A stretch of DNA of 64,000 nucleotides from Hymenobacter tibetensis (GCF_022827545.1 NZ_CP094669.1:3314001-3378000), one strand, 5' to 3'; counted from the first letter of the stretch, positions 26,039-35,078 are shown. Notes: generated by a model not told the origin, from the sequence alone. Program-made: numbers and translations.

Positions 26039-27136
26039 CTACTTGCTAGTGCTTTTGCTGGTGGTTTTGCCCGTAAAAATCACCTTCGGAATCATGCTGT
26101 GGACGCCCTTGGTGCCATCTACCAGCTGTGTGATTTCCATATCGGCGGCTACACTGGCCAACATGTAAGCATCGTCGTGGCTGAGGTTCTTCTCTTGCAT
26201 CAAAAAGGTTATCATTTCGCGCAGAGCCACTTTAGTGGCTTTGGTTAGGTCTTCGTCGGTGCCCATGGTGATGAAATGAGTGGGCGTTTCGGCGCGGGGC
26301 CAGGTGAGGTGCATATCCTTGCGCACCACAAATTCCAGCGTGCCCGTCAGAGACGTTTCCAACCCCGTAATGTCCACTTCGCCGTTGCCTTGGCCGGCGT
26401 GGCCGTCGCCTACCTCAAACAAGGCGCCGGGCACGTGCACCGGAATGTAGAGCGTGGTACCAGCTACCAGTTCTTTGTTGTCGAGGTTGCCGGCGTGGAT
26501 GCCGGGCGGGGCACTGTTTACGCGGCCCGCTGCTGGCGGAGGCGCCACACCCATACTACCAAAAAACGGCCGGAGCGGAATCTCGATGCCGGGCGCAAAT
26601 TGGGCCGTCATGCGTTTCTTGTCGAGCGGGATGATGCGCATTTTGGCGTAGCCAAAGTCCTCGGGCAGAAAGCCACTGGTCGGACCGAAAGCGTTGTAGG
26701 CGTATGGAATAGCCAGCTCCACTTTCCGGATGCGCACTTCCAGCACGTCGCCGGGCTCGGCCCCTTCCACGTAGATGGGCCCGGTCAGAATATGGCCTCC
26801 GGGGCCTTTGTTGGTTACGTCCTTGTGAATGTCGCGCAGGGACTGTTCTACTTGTGCTGGCGGTAGCCCCGCTCCTTCTAGCCGCGTCGGACTGGAGGTG
26901 ATAAGTGTTTGTACTTCCACTTTGTCGCCGGACTTGATACGTAACACAGGTTTGGCAGCAGCATCATAGAAGCCCCACGCAACTGTTGTGGGGGTGGGCT
27001 TCAACTGGTGCGTGGTCGGTTTGCTGGGCTGCATTTTAGCAGCAGGCTGTTGGGCCTGGGCACAGGTAGCGAGCAACAAACTAGCCCCAAACGCCGAGGC
27101 CGTAGCGCGGTTTAAGATGTGTTGGAGTGTAGTCAT
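26039..27136 (-). CDS. Acetamidase/formamidase family protein, secreted
   Basis: A 365-residue member of the FmdA/AmdA family, which hydrolyses formamide or acetamide to ammonia and the acid. Family segments are GPGGHILTGPIYVEGAEPGDVLEVRI, GYAKMRIIPLD, and VGDGHAGQGNGEVDITGLE with the expected metal-binding His. It has a signal peptide (LLLATCAQAQQP), so unlike the cytoplasmic enzymes it should be periplasmic. I take the ATG at 27136; an earlier in-frame start at 27181 adds 15 residues before an already good signal peptide. It would release ammonia, as urease does, but is not near the urease genes. Confidence 0.88.
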   Translation of the reverse strand: MTTLQHILNRATASAFGASLLLATCAQAQQPAAKMQPSKPTTHQLKPTPTTVAWGFYDAAAKPVLRIKSGDKVEVQTLITSSPTRLEGAGLPPAQVEQSLRDIHKDVTNKGPGGHILTGPIYVEGAEPGDVLEVRIRKVELAIPYAYNAFGPTSGFLPEDFGYAKMRIIPLDKKRMTAQFAPGIEIPLRPFFGSMGVAPPPAAGRVNSAPPGIHAGNLDNKELVAGTTLYIPVHVPGALFEVGDGHAGQGNGEVDITGLETSLTGTLEFVVRKDMHLTWPRAETPTHFITMGTDEDLTKATKVALREMITFLMQEKNLSHDDAYMLASVAADMEITQLVDGTKGVHSMIPKVIFTGKTTSKSTSK

Positions 27137-27536
27137 AGTAAATGGCAGCAACAATGGCAGATGTGCCAAGCTACGCATCAAGTGCCCAACCGCCCACCCT
27201 TGTTTTTCAACTGGTGCTGCTTAGATCGTGTGGAAGGCTTACATAGTTGCCGCCGACGCAGATGTATGGTGGGGCGCATACCCGTCAACCATTGGGGTTT
27301 CATTAGGTTACTGCATGTGGGTAGCTACAGCTACTGTCGCTATGCAATGGGGCCTGCTGTGGCGCTCCGTAGCGGCTTGGCTGCTCGCGCCGCGGCAGGT
27401 CGGTTTCAACTGCGTGAGAAAGTAATATCCCAGCTAATCAGCCAGTCAGCCATGATGCGTGTTCTTCTTGTTCACCAAATGATTTACTTGCTACATTATC
27501 TAGGAAAAAACCTGATTCACCGAACCCATACTCACT
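27137..27536. other. Intergenic gap, 400 bases
   Basis: Divergent promoter region between acetamidase and sugar dehydrogenase genes. Short open frames here overlap each other and show no domain. Confidence 0.5.
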
Positions 27537-28826
27537 ATGACCACTCACTTATCCCGGTACCTGCTGTTATCAACGGCCTTGGTCGGGAGCCTGTCTTTGT
27601 TTGCCTTGAAGGCCAAGAACCCCCTGGCGCCGGTACCTGATGCCGACAATGCTGGCTTGAAACTACCAGCCGGCTTTGGCGCCCTGAAAGTGGCGGAAAC
27701 GGGAGGCCGCGCCCGGCACATCACCGTTACGCCGCAAGGCACCATCTACGTGAAGCTAAACCGGCCCAACTCGGCCGGCAAAGGCATTCTGGTGTTGCGC
27801 CAAGCCGCCAACGGCAAAGCTGAAGTGGCGAGTGGCTTCGGCAACTATGGCGGCACGGGCATCTACAGCGCACCAGGCTTCTTGTATGCCTCTTCCGACC
27901 AAGAAGTGTTTCGCTACAAGCTGGACAGCAAAGGCCAAGTAACTAACCCCGACCAACCCGAGAAAATCGTCACGGGCCTCATCAACCGCCGCCAGCACGA
28001 AAGCAAATCCATTGCGCTGGACAAGGAAGGCAACCTCTACGTAAACGTGGGAGCCTATTCCAACTCCTGCCAAGTGAAGGACCGCCAGAAGGGCTCCTTG
28101 GGCATGCCCAATTGCCCCGTACTCGACTCGGCGGGCGGCATCTGGCAGTTCAAAGCTGATAAGCTCAACCAGACCTACGGCAACGGCACCCGGTACGCCA
28201 CCGGGCTGCGCAACGTGGTGGGGCTGGATTGGAATGCGCAAACCAACCAGCTCTTCGTGATGCAACACGGCCGCGACCAGCTGTACGACAACTTCCCGGC
28301 GCTGTATGACAGCAAGCAGTCGGCGGAACTGCCGGCCGAGTGCATGTACGCCCTCAAAAAAGGCGACAATGCCGGCTGGCCCTACATGTACTACGACAAC
28401 ATCCAGCACAAGAAAATGATGATGCCTGAGTACGGCGGCGACGGCAAGAAAGAGGCGACCGGCAACTTCATCGACCCGGCCATGGCCTACCCCGCCCACA
28501 CGGCTCCTGATGCACTGCTGTTTTATACCGGCACCATGTTTCCGGAAAAGTACCGCAACGGCGCCTTCATTGCCTTTCACGGCTCCTGGAACCGTGCTCC
28601 TGAGCCTCAGAAAGGCTATTACGTGGTATTTCAACCCTTCAAGGATGGCAAGCCCTTCGGCGACTATGAAGTATTTGCCGACAACTTTGCGGGCTCTGCT
28701 GCCAACGCGGCGGCCGGCCGGCCGGAGCACAAGCCTTGCGGCCTCGCTCAGGGCCCCGACGGCTCGCTCTATGTAACCGACGACAAGCAGGGCACGATTT
28801 ACCGCATTGTATATGCCAAAAAATAA
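27537..28826 (+). CDS. PQQ-dependent sugar (sorbosone-type) dehydrogenase
   Basis: A 429-residue secreted six-bladed beta-propeller of the soluble glucose/sorbosone dehydrogenase family. After the signal segment (YLLLSTALVGSLSLFALKA) the blades include GGRARHITVTPQGTIYV, VVGLDWNAQTNQLFVMQHGRDQL, AGWPYMYYDN and AFIAFHGSWNRAPEPQKGYYVVF, with the final LAQGPDGSLYVTDDKQGTIYRI. It should oxidise a sugar or aldehyde in the periplasm with PQQ as cofactor and pass electrons to the cytochrome c encoded 8 bases downstream. No PQQ synthesis genes are in the window, so the cofactor may come from outside. Confidence 0.88.
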   Translation: MTTHLSRYLLLSTALVGSLSLFALKAKNPLAPVPDADNAGLKLPAGFGALKVAETGGRARHITVTPQGTIYVKLNRPNSAGKGILVLRQAANGKAEVASGFGNYGGTGIYSAPGFLYASSDQEVFRYKLDSKGQVTNPDQPEKIVTGLINRRQHESKSIALDKEGNLYVNVGAYSNSCQVKDRQKGSLGMPNCPVLDSAGGIWQFKADKLNQTYGNGTRYATGLRNVVGLDWNAQTNQLFVMQHGRDQLYDNFPALYDSKQSAELPAECMYALKKGDNAGWPYMYYDNIQHKKMMMPEYGGDGKKEATGNFIDPAMAYPAHTAPDALLFYTGTMFPEKYRNGAFIAFHGSWNRAPEPQKGYYVVFQPFKDGKPFGDYEVFADNFAGSAANAAAGRPEHKPCGLAQGPDGSLYVTDDKQGTIYRIVYAKK

Positions 28827-28834
28827 GTTGATAG

Positions 28835-29284
28835 ATGAAGCATATTCTTGCTACCCTGTGCGTACTTACCTGGTGTAGCTACGCAGCACACGCCCAGAAA
28901 AAACCAGTTCCCAAAGCCAAACCAGTTGCCAGCACTTCTGCTGTTTCAGCGGCTACGTTAGCCGCCGGCAAAACCGTCTACGTGCAGAACTGCCTCACCT
29001 GCCACCAAGCCGATGGCGGCGGCGTGGACAACATGAACCCGCCCCTAACCAAAACCAGCTACGTGTTGGGCGAAAAACCCCGGCTCGTGAAAGTTATCCT
29101 TAACGGCCTGCAAGGCGAAGACATCGACGGTGAGCCGTACAACAACGTGATGCCTGCGTTCGACGTCCTGAGCGACCAGCAAATTGCCGACGTTTTAACT
29201 TACGTGCGCAACAGCTTCGGCAACAAAGCCAGTGGCATTAAAGCGCCGGAAGTGAAAGCCATCCGCGTAGCCAATAAGAAGTAG
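28835..29284 (+). CDS. Periplasmic c-type cytochrome
   Basis: A 149-residue protein with a signal peptide ending near AAHAQ, a Lys/Pro/Ala-rich spacer, and one class I cytochrome c domain: heme-binding CLTCH (residues about 53-57) and axial Met in NNVMPAFDVLSDQQIADVLTYVRN. It is the likely electron acceptor for the sugar dehydrogenase directly upstream. A strong terminator follows. Confidence 0.92.
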   Translation: MKHILATLCVLTWCSYAAHAQKKPVPKAKPVASTSAVSAATLAAGKTVYVQNCLTCHQADGGGVDNMNPPLTKTSYVLGEKPRLVKVILNGLQGEDIDGEPYNNVMPAFDVLSDQQIADVLTYVRNSFGNKASGIKAPEVKAIRVANKK

Positions 29285-29304
29285 GCGCCCCTACCCTCCA
29301 CTAC

Positions 29305-29340
29305 AAAAGGCCCCGGTGCAGCTACGCGCCGGGGCCTTTT
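29305..29340. terminator. Terminator after cytochrome c gene
   Basis: Perfect 12-bp stem (AAAAGGCCCCGG, 29305-29316, with 29329-29340), 12-base loop, T-rich tail; A-run on the other side so it can serve the convergent dioxygenase gene too. Confidence 0.9.
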
Positions 29341-29397
29341 CATTTTCAAAAAACACTACTCGAAGTACTTTCGACTGCCTTTCAACGGCACTGCCCC

Positions 29398-30231
29398 CTA
29401 TCCCACCACAAACGTGCGCATGCTCATACCACCGAAGCTGACTTCCTCGTAGGCGTGACGAATAGCATCGTCGGGCTCAGCCAAGGCGAGGCTGTAGAGC
29501 ATCGGAATGTAGTGGTCGGGGGTGGGCACCGAGAGGGAGCCGCTGGCCCCGGCTTGCTGGTAGTGCGCCAACGCCAGCAGGTCGCGCTGATTGATTTTCA
29601 CTTTAGCCCATTCATCGAACTCTTGCGCCCATGCGTACGGCGTGGCGTCGTCGGCCATGAACTTGGGCATGCTCTGGCGCAGGTTGTGCACGATGTTGCC
29701 GCTGCCCACAATCAGCACCCCGCGGCGGCGCAGAAACCGGAGTTGCTTGGACAGGTCGGCATGAAAGGTCATCGGCTTGTGGTAGTCGATGCTAAGCTGG
29801 AACACCGGAATATCAGCTTCCGGAAACAAGTGGTGCAGCACCGTCCAGGTGCCGTGGTCGAGGCCCCATTCGTCGGTGGGGTGCGCATCGGGCAGCGCGG
29901 CCAGCACCTCCTGGGCTACATCGGGCGCGCCGGGTGCCGGGTACTGCATATCGAACAATTCCTGTGGGAAGCCGCCAAAATCGTGGATGGTTTCGGGGCG
30001 CTCATTGACGGCCACGAAGGTGCCGCGCGTGAGCCAGTGCGCCGATACCACCAGTATCGCCCGCGGCGGCTGCACGTTGCGGATGTCGCGGCCTAGCTGG
30101 TGCAGGGTTTGGGTGAACGGGTTATCGGCCAGCGCATTCATAGGCGAACCATGCCCAACGAAGAGCACAGGCATTTTCACTGTTTTTTGGAAGCTGCTGG
30201 CAGTGGCGTGAAGGTCTTGCAGAGAATTCAT
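29398..30231 (-). CDS. ygiD: Extradiol ring-opening dioxygenase, YgiD/DODA family
   Basis: A 277-residue class III extradiol dioxygenase. Metal-binding residues are in VGHGSPMNAL, in the central DHGTWTVLHHLFPEADIPVFQLS segment and in VGSGNIVHNL. YgiD of Escherichia coli opens DOPA at the 4,5 bond; here the substrate is inferred only. I choose the ATG at 30231 since homologues begin shortly before PVLFVGHGSP and the earlier start at 30270 only adds a hydrophobic stretch. Monocistronic, with a TACATTTG promoter box upstream on its strand. Confidence 0.88.
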   Translation of the reverse strand: MNSLQDLHATASSFQKTVKMPVLFVGHGSPMNALADNPFTQTLHQLGRDIRNVQPPRAILVVSAHWLTRGTFVAVNERPETIHDFGGFPQELFDMQYPAPGAPDVAQEVLAALPDAHPTDEWGLDHGTWTVLHHLFPEADIPVFQLSIDYHKPMTFHADLSKQLRFLRRRGVLIVGSGNIVHNLRQSMPKFMADDATPYAWAQEFDEWAKVKINQRDLLALAHYQQAGASGSLSVPTPDHYIPMLYSLALAEPDDAIRHAYEEVSFGGMSMRTFVVG

Positions 30232-30302
30232 AGCGAGAGCAACAAGTAAAACGGCTAGGTTTTCAACCATCCCAAGGATGCGTTGGCCTATGCCCTATAC
30301 AA

Positions 30303-30310
30303 CAAATGTA
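30303..30310 (-). promoter_or_regulatory. -7 box for dioxygenase gene
   Basis: TACATTTG on the minus strand, exact TAnnTTTG, 72 bases before the chosen start. Confidence 0.4.
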
Positions 30311-30460
30311 CCTACATTATTTCTTGATCTACTTATTGTTTGAGCAGCAGATACCAAAAATGCTACAGGTCAACATCAAAACGACATTCAATTGATCAAT
30401 AGATACTTACACTAGTATAGCACGCCCATATAGAGACAAAACGGATGAATACGTTTTAAA

Positions 30461-30499
30461 ACTTATTAATAAGTTGTATAACTGATAAATACGTTATAC
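30461..30499. promoter_or_regulatory. Putative BlaI-type operator region
   Basis: Two dyads right before the repressor gene: ACTTATTAATAAGT (30461-30474, a perfect palindrome) and GTATAAC-N10-GTTATAC (30476-30499). BlaI/MecI dimers bind such AT-rich dyads in their own promoter, so autoregulation is likely. Confidence 0.6.
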
Positions 30500-30508
30500 G
30501 TTTAGCCT

Positions 30509-30901
30509 ATGGAAGAGCTAACCAAAACAGAGGAGCGCATTATGCAAATCCTCTGGAAGCTGAAGAAGGCTTTCGTCAAGGACATCATCGAGCAATTGCC
30601 CGACGAGCCGAAACCGCCCTACAACACCATCTCGTCGGTGGTGCGCATTTTGGAGCGCAAGGAGTATGTGGGTTTTACAGCCTATGGCAAAACCTACGAG
30701 TACTTCCCGCTGATCAGCCGTGCTCAATACCGAGCGGCCAGCTTCAAACGCCTGCTCACGCAGTACTTTGATAACTCACCCTCCGATTTAGTATCGTTTA
30801 TGGTGGAAGAGGAAAAGCTTGATCAACAGCAGGTTCAGTTGCTGCTGCTCAAGTTACTCCAAGCCGATCAGGCTTCCAAGCAAGACGGTGATGCTAAGTA
30901 G
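30509..30901 (+). CDS. BlaI/MecI/CopY family repressor
   Basis: A 130-residue winged-helix repressor: LTKTEERIMQILWKLKKAFVKDIIEQLP, then NTISSVVRILERKEYVGFTAYGKTYEYFPLIS, as in BlaI/PenR (PF03965), with a C-terminal dimer helix. In this family the repressor is inactivated by cleavage triggered by a partner M56 peptidase. That partner gene overlaps its 3' end by 11 bases, so both are translated together. The targets beyond its own operon are unknown. Confidence 0.93.
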   Translation: MEELTKTEERIMQILWKLKKAFVKDIIEQLPDEPKPPYNTISSVVRILERKEYVGFTAYGKTYEYFPLISRAQYRAASFKRLLTQYFDNSPSDLVSFMVEEEKLDQQQVQLLLLKLLQADQASKQDGDAK

Positions 30902-32363
30902 CTGCTTCCTGTACTTGGTGGAAGTGTCCTTCTGCCTGGCTGTTTTCGCGCTCCTGTACCGGTTGCTTTTTGCCAACCTCACTTATTTCAGTTGGAATCG
31001 GTGGTACCTAGTAGCAAGCATAGCTGTAAGCTTGGGGCTGCCGCTGGTGTCGTTCCCGGCCCTTACTGCGTATCTGTTTGCCACGCCCACTCCCGACCAA
31101 GAGCCGCTGCTCTTGCGCCTAAACTGGCAACAACTGGAAGCGGCTGCGGCTTCCGCTACCCCGCCAACCACACCGCTAAACGGACTGAATTGGACGCTAG
31201 CAGGGCTTTTGGCCGTGTACGGCTTGGGAATGCTGCACCGGCTGCAAGGCCTCGTGCGGAACCTGTGGTGGCTGCGGCGGCTAGCGCGGCGGCACCCACG
31301 TACCAACCACGGCGCGTTCTGGCTCGTCGAGCTTTCTGCTCGCCAAATGCCGGCTTTTTCGTTTGGACGCAACGTTTTTTTGTCGCCCCTACACGCTAGC
31401 CTTAGCTCCGCGGAGCGAGAGCAGCTTTTGCAACACGAGCTAGTGCACGTACGGCAGCGGCACACGCTGGATATCCTCCTGCTTGAAAGTGTAAGCGTAC
31501 TGCTGTGGTTCAACCCTACTATCTATTACCTCCGCAATCAGCTGAAAGCGGTGCACGAATACCTAGCCGATGCGGCCGTAGCTCGCGAGGCTGGCAGCGT
31601 TTCCGGCTACGGTCAGTTGCTACTCAAGCTGGCCGCACAGCCGTTTCCGCTTTCCTTGGTTCATGCATTTTCCACCAAACAGATAGTTCAACGCATCACT
31701 ATGCTCACAACGCCATCCTCTCGCCCCATGCAAAAGCTACGTTTCCTTCTTGCGCTGCCATTAGCAGCCGGCGCGTGGTTGGCCACCGCCTGCGTTGATT
31801 CCCCTACCCCTATTGGTGCAGCACCTTCCAAGTCGCCTTCCACCACGGCCGCGGCCACTACCACGTCCATCGCCAGTATCACGTGGCAAGGCAACACAGT
31901 GGTATCAACTGAGCGCCTTAACCAAGCCCTTGACCTGAAGCCCGGCGACGCCTACGATTCCCTCGCTTTGGAAAAGCGCCTCAGCTTCTCACCCGATGGT
32001 AAGGATGTGACGTCGCTTTACATGGACCAGGGCTACCTCTTCTTTTCCGTTGCACCCACCGTCCAGCGTCAGCCTGACGGCAGCGTGGCACTAACCCTGA
32101 AAATTGCAGAAGGCCGCCGAGCACAACTTGGCACTATCACGTTCACTGGTAATAATAAAGCGTCTGCGGAGTCTTTGCTGGAAGCTATTCCCCTGCGTTC
32201 CGGCGACACTTTCAGCCGGGCCAAGCTCATGGAAGCGCAAAAGAACTTGGCGCTATTAGGCTCCTTCGACCCTAACCAGGTTGGTGTGAATCCGAGTCCT
32301 GCTATGCGCCCCAATGCAACCACCGATTTAGTGAACGTAGAGTTTACGCTGGTGGAACGGTAG
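30891..32363 (+). CDS. M56 (BlaR1-like) peptidase fused to two POTRA domains
   Basis: A 490-residue membrane protein. The N-terminal 270 residues form the BlaR1/MecR1 M56 core: four hydrophobic helices and the zinc motif HELVH (H182-H186) with the downstream HEYLADAAV. A last membrane helix (LRFLLALPLAAGAWLATAC) leads to a periplasmic part: residues about 329-408 and 409-490 are two POTRA-like domains (ITWQGNTVVSTERLNQALDLKPGDAYD; ITFTGNNKASAESLLEAIPLRSGDTFSRAKL). POTRA domains normally bind unfolded outer-membrane proteins. So the sensor may respond to envelope state rather than to beta-lactams; this is inference. ATG at 30891 is the start. Confidence 0.9.
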   Translation: MLSSCFLYLVEVSFCLAVFALLYRLLFANLTYFSWNRWYLVASIAVSLGLPLVSFPALTAYLFATPTPDQEPLLLRLNWQQLEAAAASATPPTTPLNGLNWTLAGLLAVYGLGMLHRLQGLVRNLWWLRRLARRHPRTNHGAFWLVELSARQMPAFSFGRNVFLSPLHASLSSAEREQLLQHELVHVRQRHTLDILLLESVSVLLWFNPTIYYLRNQLKAVHEYLADAAVAREAGSVSGYGQLLLKLAAQPFPLSLVHAFSTKQIVQRITMLTTPSSRPMQKLRFLLALPLAAGAWLATACVDSPTPIGAAPSKSPSTTAAATTTSIASITWQGNTVVSTERLNQALDLKPGDAYDSLALEKRLSFSPDGKDVTSLYMDQGYLFFSVAPTVQRQPDGSVALTLKIAEGRRAQLGTITFTGNNKASAESLLEAIPLRSGDTFSRAKLMEAQKNLALLGSFDPNQVGVNPSPAMRPNATTDLVNVEFTLVER

Positions 32364-32398
32364 TAGATACTGTCTTTTAGGTCGTCCTCACCAAGAAT

Positions 32399-32432
32399 AA
32401 AAACCCCGAAACCCTGATGAGTTTCGGGGTTT
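32399..32432 (+). terminator. Terminator of BlaI/M56 operon
   Basis: Perfect 12-bp stem AAAACCCCGAAA (32399-32410) with 32421-32432, 10-base loop, TTTTCTTGTTT tail. Confidence 0.9.
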
Positions 32433-32647
32433 TCTTGTTTGCGGCCAGCCCGTAGCAGAACAATTTATCAAACAGGGGAGTGAACCTGATTCGCGGTGGC
32501 TATAAGTTTTAACCGATGAGTTATTCTCCCATCGGGGGTGGGAGTTAGGTGTTGTTATAAGACAAGAGATGATGTGAAGCACTACAGCCGTGTATATTGT
32601 GGCGCGTAGCAAATTATAGTAGCTACTCACTGTGCAACGAAGGATGT

Positions 32648-33136
32648 ATGGCAAGAGCAGGTAGACCTCATAAATCAGACCCTCGCGTTGATGATGTGCT
32701 TTATAGTATAAAAAAGGATGACGCTTCAGGCGTAAAGCAGCTTCTGTCGGAAATAGGCATTGATGCCTGTGATGGCTACTTACGGACCGCCTTGCTCTGG
32801 GCAACATTCTACGGCAACACCCCCATACTTGAGTGGCTGATAGATAACGGAGCCAATAGCAATCATCAGGATAGAAATGGCTATTGTGCGCTGCATTTTG
32901 CTGGCCAAGAAAAGCAATTCGAATGCGCTGAACTTCTACTTACCAAAGGAGCAAATCTTGAGCTACCGGACATTCACGGCAACACCCCCATTTGGACAGC
33001 CCTTTTCAATGCAAAAGACGACCATAGGTTAGTGAATCTCTACCTTCAGAAAGGGGCAAACCTTGACCACCTCAATAAGTATGGCAAGACCCCACGGCAA
33101 GTGTTCGAAAGGGTGAGCAGCCATACCCAAAACTGA
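32648..33136 (+). CDS. Cytoplasmic ankyrin-repeat protein
   Basis: A 162-residue protein with about four ankyrin repeats: RTALLWATFYGNTPILEWLIDNGANSN, GYCALHFAGQEKQFECAELLLTKGANLE, GNTPIWTALFNAKDDHRLVNLYLQKGANLD and a final capping repeat. No signal peptide. ATG at 32648 is chosen, as the upstream extension to 32597 is unlike protein. DNA is slightly AT-richer than average. Followed 20 bases later by the GNAT gene. Confidence 0.85.
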   Translation: MARAGRPHKSDPRVDDVLYSIKKDDASGVKQLLSEIGIDACDGYLRTALLWATFYGNTPILEWLIDNGANSNHQDRNGYCALHFAGQEKQFECAELLLTKGANLELPDIHGNTPIWTALFNAKDDHRLVNLYLQKGANLDHLNKYGKTPRQVFERVSSHTQN

Positions 33137-33156
33137 AATTTTCTCAACTACTACCC

Positions 33157-33729
33157 ATGGAGCTTACAATAGCTGGACTAGATGATATTGCAGGCGTTCT
33201 GAATCTTCACAAGAAATACCAGGTCGATACGATTTTGGAGGAAGACAAAAAGGACGGCTTTGTAACGACGTCCTTCACTAGAGAGCAGCTCACAAAACTC
33301 ATAGAGGAAGAGCAAGGACTGTTCATTGCCACGCAGGACGGGGCGGTAATTGCTTACGTCATGTCGGCGTCCTGGCAATTTTGGTCGGGGTGGCCCATCT
33401 TCTCCTACATGACCGACCGCCTCCCAACGCTGAAATATGCGGGCCATACCCTGAGTGCCCATAACTCCTATCAGTACGGCCCCATCTGCGTTGATAAAGC
33501 TCACAGGGGCAGCGGATTACTGGAAGCCATTTTCGATTTTGCACGAGAGAAAATGGCCACCCGCTATCCGGTCCTGGTAACCTTTATCAATATGATAAAT
33601 GCGCGGTCTTACGCAGCACACACCCAAAAGCTAGGGCTTGAAGTAATAGCGGAGTTCGAATTCAACAACAACCAATACTTCGAGCTAGCATATGACACCT
33701 CGAAAGCACTGACCCACAGTCAGAAGTAG
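33157..33729 (+). CDS. GNAT family N-acetyltransferase
   Basis: A 190-residue acetyltransferase. The acetyl-CoA binding stretch is YGPICVDKAHRGSGLLEAIFDFAREKM, with the R/QxxGxG/A-like HRGSGL pattern, and the C-terminal part has the ARSYAAHTQKLGLEVIAEFEFNNNQYFELAYD strand-helix order. The acceptor cannot be told from sequence. It sits between an ankyrin gene and a hydrolase gene on the same strand. Confidence 0.82.
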   Translation: MELTIAGLDDIAGVLNLHKKYQVDTILEEDKKDGFVTTSFTREQLTKLIEEEQGLFIATQDGAVIAYVMSASWQFWSGWPIFSYMTDRLPTLKYAGHTLSAHNSYQYGPICVDKAHRGSGLLEAIFDFAREKMATRYPVLVTFINMINARSYAAHTQKLGLEVIAEFEFNNNQYFELAYDTSKALTHSQK

Positions 33730-33780
33730 ACTACACAGATAAAGCCACCATCACAGAAGTTGCTTACTCGGCACCTACCC

Positions 33781-34935
33781 ATGAAGCTGTATTTTTTGGC
33801 ATTTCTATGCTGTGCAATCCAGTTGCTTCCCCAGCGCGCGCATAGCCAAGCACTTGACACATTGGTTGACGTGGGCGGCTACCGGCTGCACTTCAACATC
33901 GTCAGAGGCAAGGGGTTGCCTATTTTGCTTGAAGCGGGTGGCGGCGACGATGCCCGCGTGTGGCAGCAACTGCTGAAGCCCCTGGCCGCAGCCACTGGCG
34001 CCACCCTAATAAGCTATGACCGCCCTGGCTTCGGGAAAAGCGAGAATTCCAAGGAGCCCGACGACGCCCAGCACGGCATTATGAGCGGTATCCAAGGGTT
34101 AGAAACCGGCCTCAAGAAGCTCGGCTACAGCAAAGACCTTCTGCTGGTAGCCCATTCCTACGGCGGTTTTTACAGCACTTTGTATGCTTCACGGCACCCG
34201 GAGGCCGTGAAGGCGGTGGTGTTAGTAGATGCCATGCTGGCCTGCTATGCTACCGATGAATTCCTTGCGAGCATGATGCGCGACATGCAGGCCGACATTG
34301 CTAAAAACAAAGTTGAGAACCGAGGCAGATACTATCAAACCAGTAATTATGCCGCTACGGTGAAAGTGATGCGCAAGGTCTCGTTTCCAGCCTCTATCCC
34401 GGTTATTGATCTGGTAGCGGAGGCCCCTTTTTCACCGAAACCCGAGGAAGCAGCCCGTTGGAGAACCTGCCATAAAGAGTTTACAGCTGCCTCCCCCAAT
34501 CGGGAAAGCATTACGGCGTACGGCTGCGGCCATTACATCTTTCTAGACAACCCGGCCTTGGTTGTCAGCGCTATTGCCAAAGCCTATGGCAACACCCGCG
34601 GGCAGCAGAAAAACGCCGACTTGTTGAAGCGCAGCCTCGCATATTCCCTTGAATCGAACAACGAGCTAAAGAAGCGCGAAACCGAATACCGCCATTCGGA
34701 AAGCGACCTGAATACGTGGGGCTACACCCTGATGCGCCAGGGAGAAACCCAAAAAGCGCTGGAAATATTCAAGCTAAATACCGTCATGCATCCTCAGAGC
34801 GGCAACGCATTCGACAGCTTAGCAGAGGCTTACTTGCATGCAGGAAATAAAGAGCTAGCTAAAATCAATTATAAAAAGTCAGTTGAACTTGACCCGAAGA
34901 ACAACAACGCAGTAGAGGTGTTGAAGACCCTATAA
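33781..34935 (+). CDS. Secreted alpha/beta hydrolase with C-terminal TPR
   Basis: A 384-residue protein. After a signal peptide (FLCCAIQLLPQRAHSQA) comes an alpha/beta hydrolase fold with oxyanion loop EAGGGDDARVW, nucleophile Ser in VAHSYGGFYS and His in YGCGHYIF. The last 100 residues hold TPR units (WGYTLMRQGETQKALEIFKLNTVMHPQSGNAFDSLAEAYLHAGNKELAKINYKKSVELDPKN). The TPR part could hold a protein partner. The substrate is unknown. An earlier in-frame start at 33760 is possible but the ATG at 33781 begins a better signal peptide. Confidence 0.87.
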   Translation: MKLYFLAFLCCAIQLLPQRAHSQALDTLVDVGGYRLHFNIVRGKGLPILLEAGGGDDARVWQQLLKPLAAATGATLISYDRPGFGKSENSKEPDDAQHGIMSGIQGLETGLKKLGYSKDLLLVAHSYGGFYSTLYASRHPEAVKAVVLVDAMLACYATDEFLASMMRDMQADIAKNKVENRGRYYQTSNYAATVKVMRKVSFPASIPVIDLVAEAPFSPKPEEAARWRTCHKEFTAASPNRESITAYGCGHYIFLDNPALVVSAIAKAYGNTRGQQKNADLLKRSLAYSLESNNELKKRETEYRHSESDLNTWGYTLMRQGETQKALEIFKLNTVMHPQSGNAFDSLAEAYLHAGNKELAKINYKKSVELDPKNNNAVEVLKTL

Positions 34936-35023
34936 AAATACCGCATCGTATTCACTCGCTCCATTTGTTTCGCTCAGTTGTGGCACAAGGAGAGCATTTT
35001 GCAGTTGCAAGTTGTTACACAAG

Positions 35024-35057
35024 AAAAGCCCCGAAACCAGCTGGCTCCGGGGCTTTT
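35024..35057. terminator. Two-way terminator between hydrolase and molybdoenzyme genes
   Basis: AAAAGCCCCG (35024-35033) pairs with CGGGGCTTTT (35048-35057); the loop contains CCAGCTGG. It serves both convergent genes. Confidence 0.85.
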
Positions 35058-35078
35058 GCATACAATACCAATTCGCTG

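Noticed and set aside
27756..28730. 324-codon open frame antisense to the sugar dehydrogenase
   Set aside because: Composition is the complement of conserved dehydrogenase codons; no start context or family.
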